A stretch of 64,000 nt of DNA from Anaerolinea thermophila UNI-1 (GCF_000199675.1 NC_014960.1:1550001-1614000), one strand, 5' to 3'; numbered from the stretch's first letter, positions 15,735-26,980 are shown. Notes: generated from the sequence alone by a model not told the origin. Numbers and translations are program-made.

Positions 15735-17798
15735 ATGAAAGAGTATAAAACTGAGGCAATTCGAAACATCGCATTGGTTTCACATAGCAGCGCAGGGAAG
15801 ACCATGCTTGCAGAGGCTTTCCTGCATGTTACGGGGGCTACTACCCGTTTAGGAAAAATTGAGGACGGTACCACGGTTTCCGATTTTGAGGACGAAGAAA
15901 TTCGCCGTGGTATTTCATTAAGCACCTCTGTCATCCCGGTGGAGTATAAAGATGTCAAAATTAACGTTCTGGACACACCGGGGTACCTTGATTTTGTCGG
16001 CGAGGTGATTTCTGCTCTACGTGTAGCCGATGGCGCCATCGCGCTGGTGGACTCGGTTGCCGGCGTCGAGGTGGGTACTGAAATTACCTGGCAATACCTG
16101 GACAAATTCAATCTGCCTCGCTTTGTCGTGATTAACAAAATGGATCGCGATAATGCGAACTTCAAGAAAGCGCTGGCTTCCATCCAGGAATTCTCTTCTG
16201 TGCGTCTTATCCCGGTGCAGTTGCCCTGGGGAGAGAAACAAGCCTTCCAGGGTGTGATCGACCTTCTGACGATGAAAGCCTACAAGGGCGACGGGAAGAC
16301 AGTGGTGGATATTCCGGCGGAATATCGCGCTGAGGCTGAAGAAGCCCGCACTGCCCTCATTGAAGCCGCCGCTGAAGGCGAAGATGCGCTTTTAGAGAAA
16401 TACCTTGAATCTGGTGAATTGAGTCCGGAAGAAATTATTCGCGGTTTGAAAGCCGTTGTGCGCAATGTCAGTTTTGCGCCTGTGTTTGTAGCGGCTGGTG
16501 CAGCAGAGATTGGTATTATCCCCTTGCTGGATGCTATTGTCAGTCTAATGCCTTCACCGGCAGAGATTCCAACCCCTGTAGCCCAGGGGAAAGATGGGGA
16601 AGAAAAACTACCCGCTTCAGATGCTGGCCCCTTGGCAGTGTACGTTTGGAAGACCACAGCCGACCCCTTTGTGGGTAAACTGACCTACTTCCGGGTGTAT
16701 TCTGGAGTGGTCAATTCCGATACCCGCGTTTGGAACCAGACCAAGGGTGTGGAAGAGCGCTTTGGTACCGTAGCAGTGATGCGAGGAAAAGAATCCTTCC
16801 CCATGAAGGTCATTCATGCGGGTGATTTGGGCGTAGTTCCTAAACTGGCAGAAACTTCCACAGGAAACACGCTGTGCGATCGGGCTCATCCGTTGGTATT
16901 ACCTGAGCCGGAATATCCGGGCGCACTCTATCAGGTAGCCATTAGCCCCAAGACACAAGCGGACTCTACCAAGATTTCGCCCACTCTGACTCGCCTTTGC
17001 GAAGAAGACAAGACCCTCTCGTGGCACATGGAATCGGCTACCGGGCAGACCATCCTTCAGGGTATGGGCGAACAGCATATTGATGTGGCGCTTCGCCGTG
17101 CGGAAACTAAATTCCAGGTCAATTTGATTGCCAGTGAGCCGCGTATTCCCTATAAGGAAGCCATTACCAAGAAGGGGCAGGCAATGTACCGCCACAAGAA
17201 ACAAACCGGTGGCGCTGGTCAATTTGGCGAGGTGCATCTGCGTATTGAACCGCTGGCAGAAGGCGAGTTTGAGTTTGTCAACGATGTCTTTGGTGGCGCG
17301 ATTTCGTCCTCTTACATGCCCGCCATTGAAAAAGGCATTCGCAACGTCATGGCTGAGGGTATTCTGGCAGGGTATCCTATCAGCGGTGTCAAAGTGTCGG
17401 TCTATGACGGGAAAGAGCATCCGGTAGACTCAAAACCGATTGCCTTTGAAATTGCGGGACGTGAAGCCTTCAAACTGGCGTTCATGGAAGCAGGTCCGGT
17501 GTTGAATGAGCCCATCATGGACGTCGAAATTATCGTTCCCGAAGCCAATATGGGGGATGTTCTGGGTGATTTGAATACTCGCCGCGCCCGGGTACAGGGA
17601 ATGAATTCGGAACGCGGTCACTCAATCGTGAAAGCCTTTGTGCCGTTAGCGGAAATGCTTCGTTATACCACTCAATTACGCTCGATGACCGGTGGGCGTG
17701 GTGTCTTCCGTATGAAGTTTGATCATTACGAGATGGTTCCGCCTCACATTGCGCAGGAAATTATCGCTCGCGCTCAGAAAGAAAAGAAGGAAGAGTAA
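15735..17798 (+). CDS. Elongation factor G-like GTPase (EF-G2 type)
   Basis: A 687-residue translational GTPase with all five EF-G domains. The G1 loop is HSSAGKT (17-23) instead of the canonical AHxDxGKT; switch II is DTPGYLDF and the base-specificity motif NKMDRDN. Domain IV begins around KKGQAMYRHKKQTGGAGQFG, and the C-terminal RSMTGGRGVFRMKFDHYEMV closes the fold. The divergent P-loop and lack of a neighbouring rpsL-rpsG-tuf cluster mark it as the second, EF-G2-like class, not the main translocase. Its function is not settled; some EF-G2 proteins bind ribosomes without promoting translocation. It has its own promoter and terminator, so it is monocistronic. Confidence 0.92.
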   Translation: MKEYKTEAIRNIALVSHSSAGKTMLAEAFLHVTGATTRLGKIEDGTTVSDFEDEEIRRGISLSTSVIPVEYKDVKINVLDTPGYLDFVGEVISALRVADGAIALVDSVAGVEVGTEITWQYLDKFNLPRFVVINKMDRDNANFKKALASIQEFSSVRLIPVQLPWGEKQAFQGVIDLLTMKAYKGDGKTVVDIPAEYRAEAEEARTALIEAAAEGEDALLEKYLESGELSPEEIIRGLKAVVRNVSFAPVFVAAGAAEIGIIPLLDAIVSLMPSPAEIPTPVAQGKDGEEKLPASDAGPLAVYVWKTTADPFVGKLTYFRVYSGVVNSDTRVWNQTKGVEERFGTVAVMRGKESFPMKVIHAGDLGVVPKLAETSTGNTLCDRAHPLVLPEPEYPGALYQVAISPKTQADSTKISPTLTRLCEEDKTLSWHMESATGQTILQGMGEQHIDVALRRAETKFQVNLIASEPRIPYKEAITKKGQAMYRHKKQTGGAGQFGEVHLRIEPLAEGEFEFVNDVFGGAISSSYMPAIEKGIRNVMAEGILAGYPISGVKVSVYDGKEHPVDSKPIAFEIAGREAFKLAFMEAGPVLNEPIMDVEIIVPEANMGDVLGDLNTRRARVQGMNSERGHSIVKAFVPLAEMLRYTTQLRSMTGGRGVFRMKFDHYEMVPPHIAQEIIARAQKEKKEE

Positions 17799-17819
17799 AC
17801 TCTTTCCGGAAATGAGTGA

Positions 17820-17843
17820 GCAGTCAGGTTTTTGCCTGACTGC
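17820..17843 (+). terminator. Rho-independent terminator after the EF-G2 gene
   Basis: gcagtcagg (17820-17828) pairs with cctgactgc (17835-17843) around a 6-nt loop, followed by ttttctttttt. Confidence 0.92.
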
Positions 17844-17897
17844 TTTTCTTTTTTGGCATGGAATATAATAGAAATCTATTGGAATGGAGGTGGGTTT

Positions 17898-18122
17898 ATG
17901 GAGAATCTCCCATTATCTGATTTTTGGGATGCTATTCTCTCTCGAAATCCACGCCTTATTCGAGAGGCATTTGTAGGACTGGATGAGTCATCCAAAACTG
18001 CGGTCATGGCTCATCTGGAAAAAATGGCTACTGAGAGCGGCTGGCATCCTGAACAGGTTAAATCTGCAAAGGCGGCACTTGTAGTGATTCATGGAATGAA
18101 CGTAAAAACACGGAGGTCTTGA
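17898..18122 (+). CDS. Small helical protein of unknown function
   Basis: I do not recognise this 74-residue protein. It is predicted to be alpha-helical and charged (SDFWDAILSRNPRLIREAF, SSKTAVMAHLEKMATESGWH, PEQVKSAKAALVVIHG). The ATG at 17898 is chosen because GGAGGTGG lies just upstream; the frame itself extends further up without a ribosome-binding site. A TATAAT box at 17864-17869 can serve as the -10 of this and the three following genes. The stop codon shares a base with the start of the LOG-like gene, so the two are translationally coupled. Confidence 0.75.
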   Translation: MENLPLSDFWDAILSRNPRLIREAFVGLDESSKTAVMAHLEKMATESGWHPEQVKSAKAALVVIHGMNVKTRRS

Positions 18123-18652
18123 TGAGAGTCACTGTATTTGGAGGGACATATCCAAAACCGGATACTTTACCATATGAGGAAGCGGTTAAACTGGGCAGGC
18201 TTCTGGCTCAGGCAGGGCATGTGGTCATTAGCGGTGGTTACATGGGGGTGATGGAAGCCGTTTCACAAGGTGCTGCATTGGCTGGCGGACATGTGATTGG
18301 GGTGACCTGTGATGAAATTGAGCGGTGGCGGAATGTTCCCAAAAACCAGTGGGTTAAGGAGGAGTGGCGCCGTGCTACCCTGCCGGAGCGTATGATTACC
18401 CTGATGGATGAAGCGGATGCCATTATTGTCATGCCCGGAGGAATTGGCACGCTGGCAGAAACGGCTCTCATCTGGAATCGCATGCTCATTCAAGCCACAA
18501 CGCCTAAAAAAGTAATTCTGGTTGGGGAGGGCTGGCGGAAAGCCATTACAGCCCTGTATGAGGCATTTCCCGAGTATTATCCCAACGGACATCAGGAAAT
18601 GGTGTTGTTTGCTTCTACTGTGGAGGATGCTGTAAAACTTCTGGCAAGTTAG
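18122..18652 (+). CDS. LOG/TIGR00725-like nucleotide-binding protein
   Basis: A 176-residue Rossmann-like protein of the SLOG/LOG class. It opens with VTVFGGTYPKPD, has the GGYMGVMEAVSQGAALAGG nucleotide loop, and the hallmark PGGIGTLAE near residue 104. Related LOG proteins cleave cytokinin-type or nucleoside monophosphates to base and ribose 5-phosphate, while TIGR00725-type members are uncharacterised. The ATG at 18122 follows GGAGG by 5 nt and overlaps the previous stop. It is cotranscribed with a MoeB-rhodanese fusion, which gives no clear clue to the substrate. Confidence 0.85.
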   Translation: MRVTVFGGTYPKPDTLPYEEAVKLGRLLAQAGHVVISGGYMGVMEAVSQGAALAGGHVIGVTCDEIERWRNVPKNQWVKEEWRRATLPERMITLMDEADAIIVMPGGIGTLAETALIWNRMLIQATTPKKVILVGEGWRKAITALYEAFPEYYPNGHQEMVLFASTVEDAVKLLAS

Positions 18653-18662
18653 GGAGAGTCTG

Positions 18663-19805
18663 ATGGCTACTTTATCTCAGGCAGAAATTCTCCGCTATTC
18701 CCGTCATCTGGTATTACCTGAAGTTGGATTGGAAGGGCAGAGGAAACTTAAGGATGCCAGAGTTTTAATCGTGGGAACCGGTGGCTTAGGCTCACCCATT
18801 TCTCTCTACCTGGCAGCGGCGGGGGTGGGAACTCTCGGGTTGGTTGACTACGACGTGGTGGATGAAACGAACCTGCAACGCCAGATTGTTCACAGCACTT
18901 CTCATGTAGGCATTCCCAAGGTGGAATCGGCAAAACGTCGTTTACTTGATCTGAATCCTTACATTCACGTGGAAACCTACAATGTAGTTTTGAGATCAGA
19001 GAATGCCCGTCCTATTGCAGAGCGATACGATATTCTCGTAGATGGTACAGATAATTTCCCGACACGATACCTGTTAAATGATTTGGCAGTGTTGACAAAT
19101 AAACCCTATGTATATGGCTCAATTTTCCGCTTTGAGGGACAGGTGAGTGTTTTTGACGCTCGAGTTGGACCTTGTTATCGCTGCTTATTCCCGGAACCAC
19201 CGCCACCGGGGATGGTCCCTTCATGCGCAGAAGGCGGGGTTTTTGGGGTTCTTCCAGGGATCATTGGTGCTCTTCAAGCAACGGAAGTAATCAAACTGAT
19301 TTTGGGAATTGGAGAGCCTTTAGCAGGTAAACTCTTACTGGTAGATGCACTGGATAGCACCTTCCAAACAGTGCAATTGAGAAAGAATCCACAGTGTAAA
19401 CTTTGTGGAGAGACGCCTCAAATTCGCGATTTGGTAGATTACGAGGAATTTTGCGGGGTTCCAGCCGCTGGAAGGCACGAGATTCAGGGTATTCCTGAGT
19501 TAAGCCCAAAAGAAGCATCAGAATTGCTTGCTTCGGGGGAGCCCTGGGCATTGCTGGATGTTCGAGACCCTGTAGAATTACAGGTTTCTAAATTACCAGG
19601 TGCTGTAGTGATTCCTGTTGGGCAATTACCGGCACGATTGCAAGCATTAAATCGTGACCGTAAGTGGGTTGTCTTTTGTCGAACCGGCGAAAGATCCGCA
19701 CGAGCGGTGAAACTCCTTCGGTCGGTAGGCATTCAGGCATATAATCTCAAAGGTGGCATTAATGCCTGGGCTGATGAGGTTGACCCTACCTTGTTGAAAT
19801 ATTAG
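18663..19805 (+). CDS. moeB: ThiF/MoeB adenylyltransferase fused to rhodanese
   Basis: A 380-residue E1-like protein that activates the C-terminus of a sulfur-carrier protein (MoaD or ThiS type) by adenylation and then hands over sulfur. The ATP loop GTGGLGSPISLYLAAAGVG starts near residue 38, DYDVVDETNLQRQ near 60, and paired cysteines CYRC and CKLC bind zinc. The rhodanese domain (about 280-380) has the active-site loop FCRTGERSARA with C339 as persulfide carrier. Such fusions serve molybdopterin or thiamine synthesis, tRNA thiolation or cysteine synthesis. No carrier-protein gene is adjacent. Because the window also holds a molybdenum hydroxylase, a role in cofactor synthesis is attractive but is inference. 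Confidence 0.9.
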   Translation: MATLSQAEILRYSRHLVLPEVGLEGQRKLKDARVLIVGTGGLGSPISLYLAAAGVGTLGLVDYDVVDETNLQRQIVHSTSHVGIPKVESAKRRLLDLNPYIHVETYNVVLRSENARPIAERYDILVDGTDNFPTRYLLNDLAVLTNKPYVYGSIFRFEGQVSVFDARVGPCYRCLFPEPPPPGMVPSCAEGGVFGVLPGIIGALQATEVIKLILGIGEPLAGKLLLVDALDSTFQTVQLRKNPQCKLCGETPQIRDLVDYEEFCGVPAAGRHEIQGIPELSPKEASELLASGEPWALLDVRDPVELQVSKLPGAVVIPVGQLPARLQALNRDRKWVVFCRTGERSARAVKLLRSVGIQAYNLKGGINAWADEVDPTLLKY

Positions 19806-19814
19806 TTGAAGATA

Positions 19815-20675
19815 ATGGACATGGAAACAAAACGCGCTTTACTGGCTGTGCTGGCTCATCCAGATGACGAAACGTTTGGTATGGGGGGAACATTAGCATT
19901 ATATGCTCGTCAGGGGGTTGATGTTTATTTGATCTGTGCCACCCGCGGAGAGGCTGGAGAGGTTGAAAAGGAGCATCTTCAGGGTTTTTCCACCGTTGCT
20001 GAGCGCAGGGAGTCGGAACTGCGCTGTGCGGCAAATATTCTTGGGCTGAAAGGCGTATTTTTTCTGGGGTATCGTGATTCGGGTATGCCAGGCTCGGTAG
20101 ACAATTTTCACCCCCAAGCCTTATGTGTGCAACCAGTTGAAGAAGTAGCCGAACGGATTGCGTCTCTCATTCTGGAAATTAAGCCACAGGTAGTCATTAC
20201 TTTCGATCCCATTGGCGGTTACCGTCACCCAGATCATGTGGCAATTCATCAGGCTACTGTGAGAGCCTTTGAACGGCTTGCCATGCTTCAGCAGGAAGGT
20301 AAAGCAGTTAATCCGGTTAAAAAATTGTACTTTCACACCATTCCCCGCACATTGCTTCGCCTAATAGTGCTTGCCATGAAACTTCGCGGGAAAGATCCAC
20401 GTCGTTTTGGAAAAAATGGCGATATCGATCTGGCTTCTATCGCAGCCGAGCAGTTCCCTATTCACGCCGTAGTGGATTATCGGCAGGTGGCTCGGGTTCG
20501 GGAACGCGCAGTGGCTTGTCATGTCAGTCAGGGGGGTGCTTCCTTAACTGGTGTGGGAATTTTTGCACAAATTCGTCGCTGGTTCTTTTCCCGGGATGTA
20601 TTCATGCGGGCTTATCCGCCTGCAGGAAAAGGTTCTCCAAAAGAAAACGATCTCTTTGAAGGAATCTATGAATAA
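19815..20675 (+). CDS. LmbE/PIG-L-family zinc deacetylase
   Basis: A roughly 286-residue PIG-L fold enzyme. The zinc motif AHPDDETFGMGG lies near the N-terminus and the third ligand in YRHPDHVAIHQAT in mid-chain. Family members remove acetyl groups from N-acetylglucosamine conjugates such as GlcNAc-inositol or bacillithiol and mycothiol precursors, or from glycolipids. Several possible starts exist (TTG 19806, ATG 19815, ATG 19821) and none has a clear Shine-Dalgarno sequence. The gene follows the MoeB fusion without a gap and ends at a terminator shared with the opposing clpB gene. Confidence 0.85.
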   Translation: MDMETKRALLAVLAHPDDETFGMGGTLALYARQGVDVYLICATRGEAGEVEKEHLQGFSTVAERRESELRCAANILGLKGVFFLGYRDSGMPGSVDNFHPQALCVQPVEEVAERIASLILEIKPQVVITFDPIGGYRHPDHVAIHQATVRAFERLAMLQQEGKAVNPVKKLYFHTIPRTLLRLIVLAMKLRGKDPRRFGKNGDIDLASIAAEQFPIHAVVDYRQVARVRERAVACHVSQGGASLTGVGIFAQIRRWFFSRDVFMRAYPPAGKGSPKENDLFEGIYE

Positions 20676-20677
20676 AA

Positions 20678-20707
20678 CCCGCCGCACGAAATACTCCATG
20701 CGGCGGG
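20678..20707. terminator. Hairpin between convergent lmbE-like and clpB genes
   Basis: cccgccgca (20678-20686) pairs with tgcggcggg (20699-20707) around a 12-nt loop. It lies between two converging genes and could end both transcripts. T-runs are weak on both sides, so efficiency is uncertain. Confidence 0.65.
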
Positions 20708-20724
20708 AGGGTATCTTCTGAGGG

Positions 20725-23310
<2,586 letters not shown>

Positions 23311-23351
23311 AATTCCCTCCCTTTTTATTTTGTCCTACCAGTAATCTCCAG

Positions 23352-23384
23352 TTCAGCATAAGGCTGAAATATCAAAAAATGATA
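23352..23384 (-). promoter_or_regulatory. Paired small palindromes upstream of clpB
   Basis: ttcagc-N5-gctgaa (23352-23368) and tatca-N5-tgata (23370-23384) lie 42-74 bp upstream of the clpB start. They may be operator half-sites or parts of a stress promoter. Neither matches CIRCE (TTAGCACTC-N9-GAGTGCTAA). Confidence 0.35.
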
Positions 23385-23459
23385 GGATTTTTATAAACAA
23401 ATGGTTAAAATCAAAGTATGGTTAATTACGAAACCGAAATCAAAATCCAGCCCCTTGAT

Positions 23460-23488
23460 TTGACAATGCCCACTTAAGCCATTACACT
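23460..23488 (+). promoter_or_regulatory. Sigma-70 promoter of the FHA gene
   Basis: TTGACA (23460-23465), 17 nt, TACACT (23483-23488). The start codon follows after 29 nt with AAGGAGG in between. Confidence 0.8.
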
Positions 23489-23517
23489 ATCAACAGATAT
23501 TGCTCAAGGAGGTTTCA

Positions 23518-24171
23518 ATGCCCGTTGGTTATCAATTGATCATGCGCAGTGGACCTCAGGCGGGGGGAGTTTTTCCACTTACAAAGACCGAAATTAGCCT
23601 TGGACGCGATCTGACCAACGATCTGGTGGTGAGCGATCCGGAAGTTTCCCGACATCATGCACGGCTTTATTTGCAGGGAAATACCTATGTCCTTGAAGAT
23701 CTTGGCTCGACCAACGGTACGTTTGTCAATGGAATTCGTCTGACTGGACCTTACCCTCTTCGTCCTGGAGAATCCATTTCATTGGGCGAGAGAGTGGTTT
23801 TCCTGTATGAGGTAGTAGATGAAGATGCTACTGTGGTAACTCCGGCGTCCAGAATTCCTGCAGGAGGAGAACTGTATCCTCAGGTGGGCGTTTCCCCGTC
23901 AGTAGGAAAAGCACAGTCATCTGTTCCGTCCAGGCCGCGTTACACCGCGCCTTTGGGAAGCACTCCTGTTGCACCGGTGGAATATGCTGTTGAACCAACC
24001 AGTATAGAAGAACCCGGGCTTCATCAACAAAACAAAACCACTCGTGTTCTGCTCATCAGTCTTGCCGTGGTGTTTGTCCTTGCCTGTTTGTGCATTGGGG
24101 TCTTGTTATGGAATGCTCCCAAGGAATTCTGGTGCCTGTTCCCCATCTGGCCTGCAGGGGCATGCCCATAA
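23518..24171 (+). CDS. FHA-domain membrane-anchored protein
   Basis: A 217-residue protein with an N-terminal forkhead-associated domain (about 20-100): LGRDLTNDLVVSDPEVSRHH and LEDLGSTNGTFVNG are the phosphothreonine-binding strands and loops. A Pro/Ser-rich linker follows, then one membrane helix (VLLISLAVVFVLACLCIGVL) near the C-terminus with a short Cys-containing tail. It is probably a cytoplasmic phospho-peptide reader tethered at its C-terminus. The ATG at 23518 is supported by AAGGAGG. No Ser/Thr kinase gene is next to it; an AI-2E-type permease gene follows after 25 bp. Confidence 0.88.
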   Translation: MPVGYQLIMRSGPQAGGVFPLTKTEISLGRDLTNDLVVSDPEVSRHHARLYLQGNTYVLEDLGSTNGTFVNGIRLTGPYPLRPGESISLGERVVFLYEVVDEDATVVTPASRIPAGGELYPQVGVSPSVGKAQSSVPSRPRYTAPLGSTPVAPVEYAVEPTSIEEPGLHQQNKTTRVLLISLAVVFVLACLCIGVLLWNAPKEFWCLFPIWPAGACP

Positions 24172-24196
24172 ATTTTTGGTTAATATTGTTTCCTGA

Positions 24197-25495
24197 ATGA
24201 ACAGAAGCCCATCCTCAAGCCGCATCGTGAGAAAAAGAACCAGACGGTTACATCCTGTCCGTGTGAAGGCCACTGTGAATCGCTGGGACAGCACCACGAA
24301 ACTGGTAGTGAGCCTGGCGCTGTTTACCATTTTGGCGTGGCTTCTGGTGCGTTTTCGCAATATTGTTGGTCCCCTTCTTCTGGCTGTTTTACTGGCTTAT
24401 TTGCTCTACCCTATGGTCTCGAGTATTCAGCGGGCAACCAGAATCTCATGGCGTCTTGCGGTTGGCATAGTTTATTTTCTTTTGTTGTTACTGGTCTTGG
24501 GTGGAACGACGCTCAGTGGTCTGGCGGTTGTAGAACAGTCCCAGAGTTTGATTCGTTTCCTTCAGCAAACCTTGAAGGATTTACCCTCCTTGCTGACTCA
24601 ATGGAGTGAAATGCCCGTCCAGGTGGGTCCGTTCCAGTTTGTTTTGCCCAATTTTATGGATGTGAATACGCTCACCCAATCTTTGCTGGGGATTGTACAG
24701 CCATTGCTCAGTCGTGCTGGGCTATTGGTGGGCTCAATTGCCAGTGGGGCTTTTAATTTTCTCGGGTGGGTATTCTTTATCTTATTAATTTCTTACTTCA
24801 TCCTTGCTGAGAGTGGAGGGACTTCTCCGGAAATTATTCGGATTAATTTACCCGGTTACAACGAGGATTTGCGTAAATTTGGGGTTTACCTGAGCGGAAT
24901 TTGGAACGCCTTCCTGCGTGGTCAAATTATCATTATTCTGATTACCATACTGGTCTATACAGCCTTGTTGGGCATTTTAGGGTTGCGTTTCTTCATTGGA
25001 CTTGCCTTACTGGCGGGGCTGGCAAGATTTATTCCTTACGTTGGGCCTGCCGTTGCCTGGACCAGTTATGGCTTGGTAGCCCTGTTCCAGGGCTCCAATT
25101 ATTTCGGATTACCTCCCTGGGGATATGTTATCCTTGTAGTGGGTTTGGCATGGTTTACAGATGTTATTCTGGATAATTTGGTCGCAACACGCTTGATGGG
25201 TACAGCGCTGAAAATTCATCCAGCGGCGGTGATGGTTTCAGCATTGATTGGTGCCAATTTATTTGGAATTATAGGTGTAGTACTGGCGGCGCCGGTAGTA
25301 GCGACGTTAAAACTACTGACCAGTTATGTGGTTTATCGTCTTTCCGATCAGGAGCCTTGGGAAAATCTTCAGGTTGCCGCGCCTGTGGTTTCTAGGCCAA
25401 TTTTTTCGCGAATTAGAAGTATAATCTACCGTGCTGTTCAAATGCTGAGGAAAGGAATAAAGAAATATGGCAAACCCATCAGAACCCAAGACTGA
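24197..25495 (+). CDS. AI-2E-family transporter
   Basis: A 432-residue permease of the AI-2E (TqsA/PerM-like) family with about eight membrane helices. The first pair covers roughly 45-110, a soluble loop follows, and the conserved late segment is RFIPYVGPAVAW with DNLVATRLMGTALKIHPAAVMVS. Family members export autoinducer-2 or act as Na+/H+ exchangers, so the substrate is open. The N-terminus is basic (RKRTRRLHPVRVKA) and cytoplasmic. No good ribosome-binding site precedes the ATG. Its 3' end overlaps the next small gene by 29 bp. Confidence 0.9.
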   Translation: MNRSPSSSRIVRKRTRRLHPVRVKATVNRWDSTTKLVVSLALFTILAWLLVRFRNIVGPLLLAVLLAYLLYPMVSSIQRATRISWRLAVGIVYFLLLLLVLGGTTLSGLAVVEQSQSLIRFLQQTLKDLPSLLTQWSEMPVQVGPFQFVLPNFMDVNTLTQSLLGIVQPLLSRAGLLVGSIASGAFNFLGWVFFILLISYFILAESGGTSPEIIRINLPGYNEDLRKFGVYLSGIWNAFLRGQIIIILITILVYTALLGILGLRFFIGLALLAGLARFIPYVGPAVAWTSYGLVALFQGSNYFGLPPWGYVILVVGLAWFTDVILDNLVATRLMGTALKIHPAAVMVSALIGANLFGIIGVVLAAPVVATLKLLTSYVVYRLSDQEPWENLQVAAPVVSRPIFSRIRSIIYRAVQMLRKGIKKYGKPIRTQD

Positions 25496-25652
25496 AACCA
25501 TTGCAGAAACCGAAAATTATATTGCCTGGAAGGCGGACGAGCCGGATGGTGAAACCACCTATCACATTGAACTTAACAATGTCACGGTGCATTTTTTTGA
25601 AGAAGAATGGGAAGAGTTTCTGCAATTGGCGAAGTTGTTGATAAAGAAGTAG
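25467..25652 (+). CDS. Small acidic protein of unknown function
   Basis: A 61-residue acidic protein I do not recognise. It reads NYIAWKADEPDGETTYHIEL then VTVHFFEEEWEEFLQLAKLL, which suggests two or three strands and one helix. It begins 29 bp inside the AI-2E gene in another frame, with GAGGAAAGGAATAAAG ahead of the ATG, so translational coupling is likely. The ordered pattern and ribosome-binding site argue for a real gene. Confidence 0.7.
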   Translation: MANPSEPKTETIAETENYIAWKADEPDGETTYHIELNNVTVHFFEEEWEEFLQLAKLLIKK

Positions 25653-25660
25653 GAAACTTT

Positions 25661-26899
25661 TCAACCCCATCGCAGGATGGCTATCCCAGCCAGAAAGCGT
25701 ACCAGTACGGCTAATACCATACTTCCAAATAGACCAAGATTCGCGGTAATCAGGGGGGCTACTAGACCACATATTAGAACGGCAAAGTTCACGGCTAAAT
25801 TGAACCATGCCAGATAAGATGGGCGATCATCGGGGGGCACATTTACCAGCACGTAATTGACCAGTCCCCCTCCAATGATTGCCCATCCGATTCCACTTAC
25901 AATTTGTGTGATTACATAAATCCATACCTGATAACTGAAAGTGAAAATCAATGTTGCAAAACTGGCAATAATTGTCCCAGCACCGGTCAATGTCTTGAAT
26001 CCATACTTACGGGACAATCCGCCAACCTGTGTGGATGTAAGAAAGTAGAGAATCCAGAATAAACTCGTCCCAAAACCAATAGTTTCGTCGGTCAGTTTCA
26101 ACTCATTGACCTGGTAGAGTGGAAAGATGGGATTGGGCAAGAAAACAGCGACATGGAAGAAGAACATTACCAGGAGTACATTTCGAAAGGAACCTGAAAG
26201 CACATCCGGACGAATAATCTCTCTCCATGAAGGCTTTTGTGCCTGGGAAGATTGGGGGGATGTTTGTGGAGCGACTACTTTCACCTTAAAGAGATGATAG
26301 GCGCTGAGCATGGAACCAAGCCATCCCAGCCCAAAAACAATCATGTAGCCGGTTTCAAAAGGAAATACCTTGAGCACCTGTCCAACAATGAACGAAGTAA
26401 TCATGGAAGTAAGCGCCAACAAAGCATTCCGAATTCCGATGATCTGTCCTCGCCATTCCATGGGAATGCCTTCTGCGAGAAAAGCATTTCCCATGACGGC
26501 TGCAATTGTCCCTGGGATGTTCATGATCAGGGTAATGACAATGATTGTCCAGATTTGAACTTGCGCCGGAAAAAGGATGGGGAGAGGAATCAGGAAAGCG
26601 TAAAATAGACGGGTAAATAATGCGGACCAGCGTACTACCTGAAAGGTGGATTTCCCGCGAACAAAAAAGTTCGTAGGAAAAGTCATCAGAATATTCATCA
26701 ATGCAGGGCTGGCGGTAAGAATTCCAATCTGAAACGACGAAGCGCCCAACCGGGAGGCATACACTGCAAGAAACACAATGATACTTCCGTTGAGAACACC
26801 CCACCATGCAATATCGAAAAAGAGATGAATAAAGTTTTCGCGATGTTCTTCCGGAAAGGGTTCGCTTAAGCCTAAAATCTGTTTGAGTGAGAAGGACAT
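25661..26899 (-). CDS. MFS transporter
   Basis: A 412-residue major facilitator with about twelve membrane helices and no long central loop beyond the basic segment after helix six (about 185-215). The loop PMEWRGQIIGIRNALL between helices four and five and SRKYGFKTLTGAG after helix eight resemble the MFS A-like motifs. Substrate is unknown; the nearest named group would be drug or sugar exporters. It is transcribed toward the small acidic gene (8 bp apart) and away from the NBR1-type lipoprotein gene. Confidence 0.88.
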   Translation of the reverse strand: MSFSLKQILGLSEPFPEEHRENFIHLFFDIAWWGVLNGSIIVFLAVYASRLGASSFQIGILTASPALMNILMTFPTNFFVRGKSTFQVVRWSALFTRLFYAFLIPLPILFPAQVQIWTIIVITLIMNIPGTIAAVMGNAFLAEGIPMEWRGQIIGIRNALLALTSMITSFIVGQVLKVFPFETGYMIVFGLGWLGSMLSAYHLFKVKVVAPQTSPQSSQAQKPSWREIIRPDVLSGSFRNVLLVMFFFHVAVFLPNPIFPLYQVNELKLTDETIGFGTSLFWILYFLTSTQVGGLSRKYGFKTLTGAGTIIASFATLIFTFSYQVWIYVITQIVSGIGWAIIGGGLVNYVLVNVPPDDRPSYLAWFNLAVNFAVLICGLVAPLITANLGLFGSMVLAVLVRFLAGIAILRWG

Positions 26900-26965
26900 G
26901 GTCTCAATTATATAGGATTGCTGGCTTATAAAAGATAAAAGTCTGTTTTAAATTTGGAATTTTGG

Positions 26966-26971
26966 TAGAAT
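26966..26971 (+). promoter_or_regulatory. -10 box of the NBR1-type lipoprotein gene
   Basis: TAGAAT ends 9 nt before the ATG at 26981, and no Shine-Dalgarno sequence lies between, so the transcript is probably leaderless. A -35 box is not clear. Confidence 0.5.
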
Positions 26972-26980
26972 GTCAGTGTT

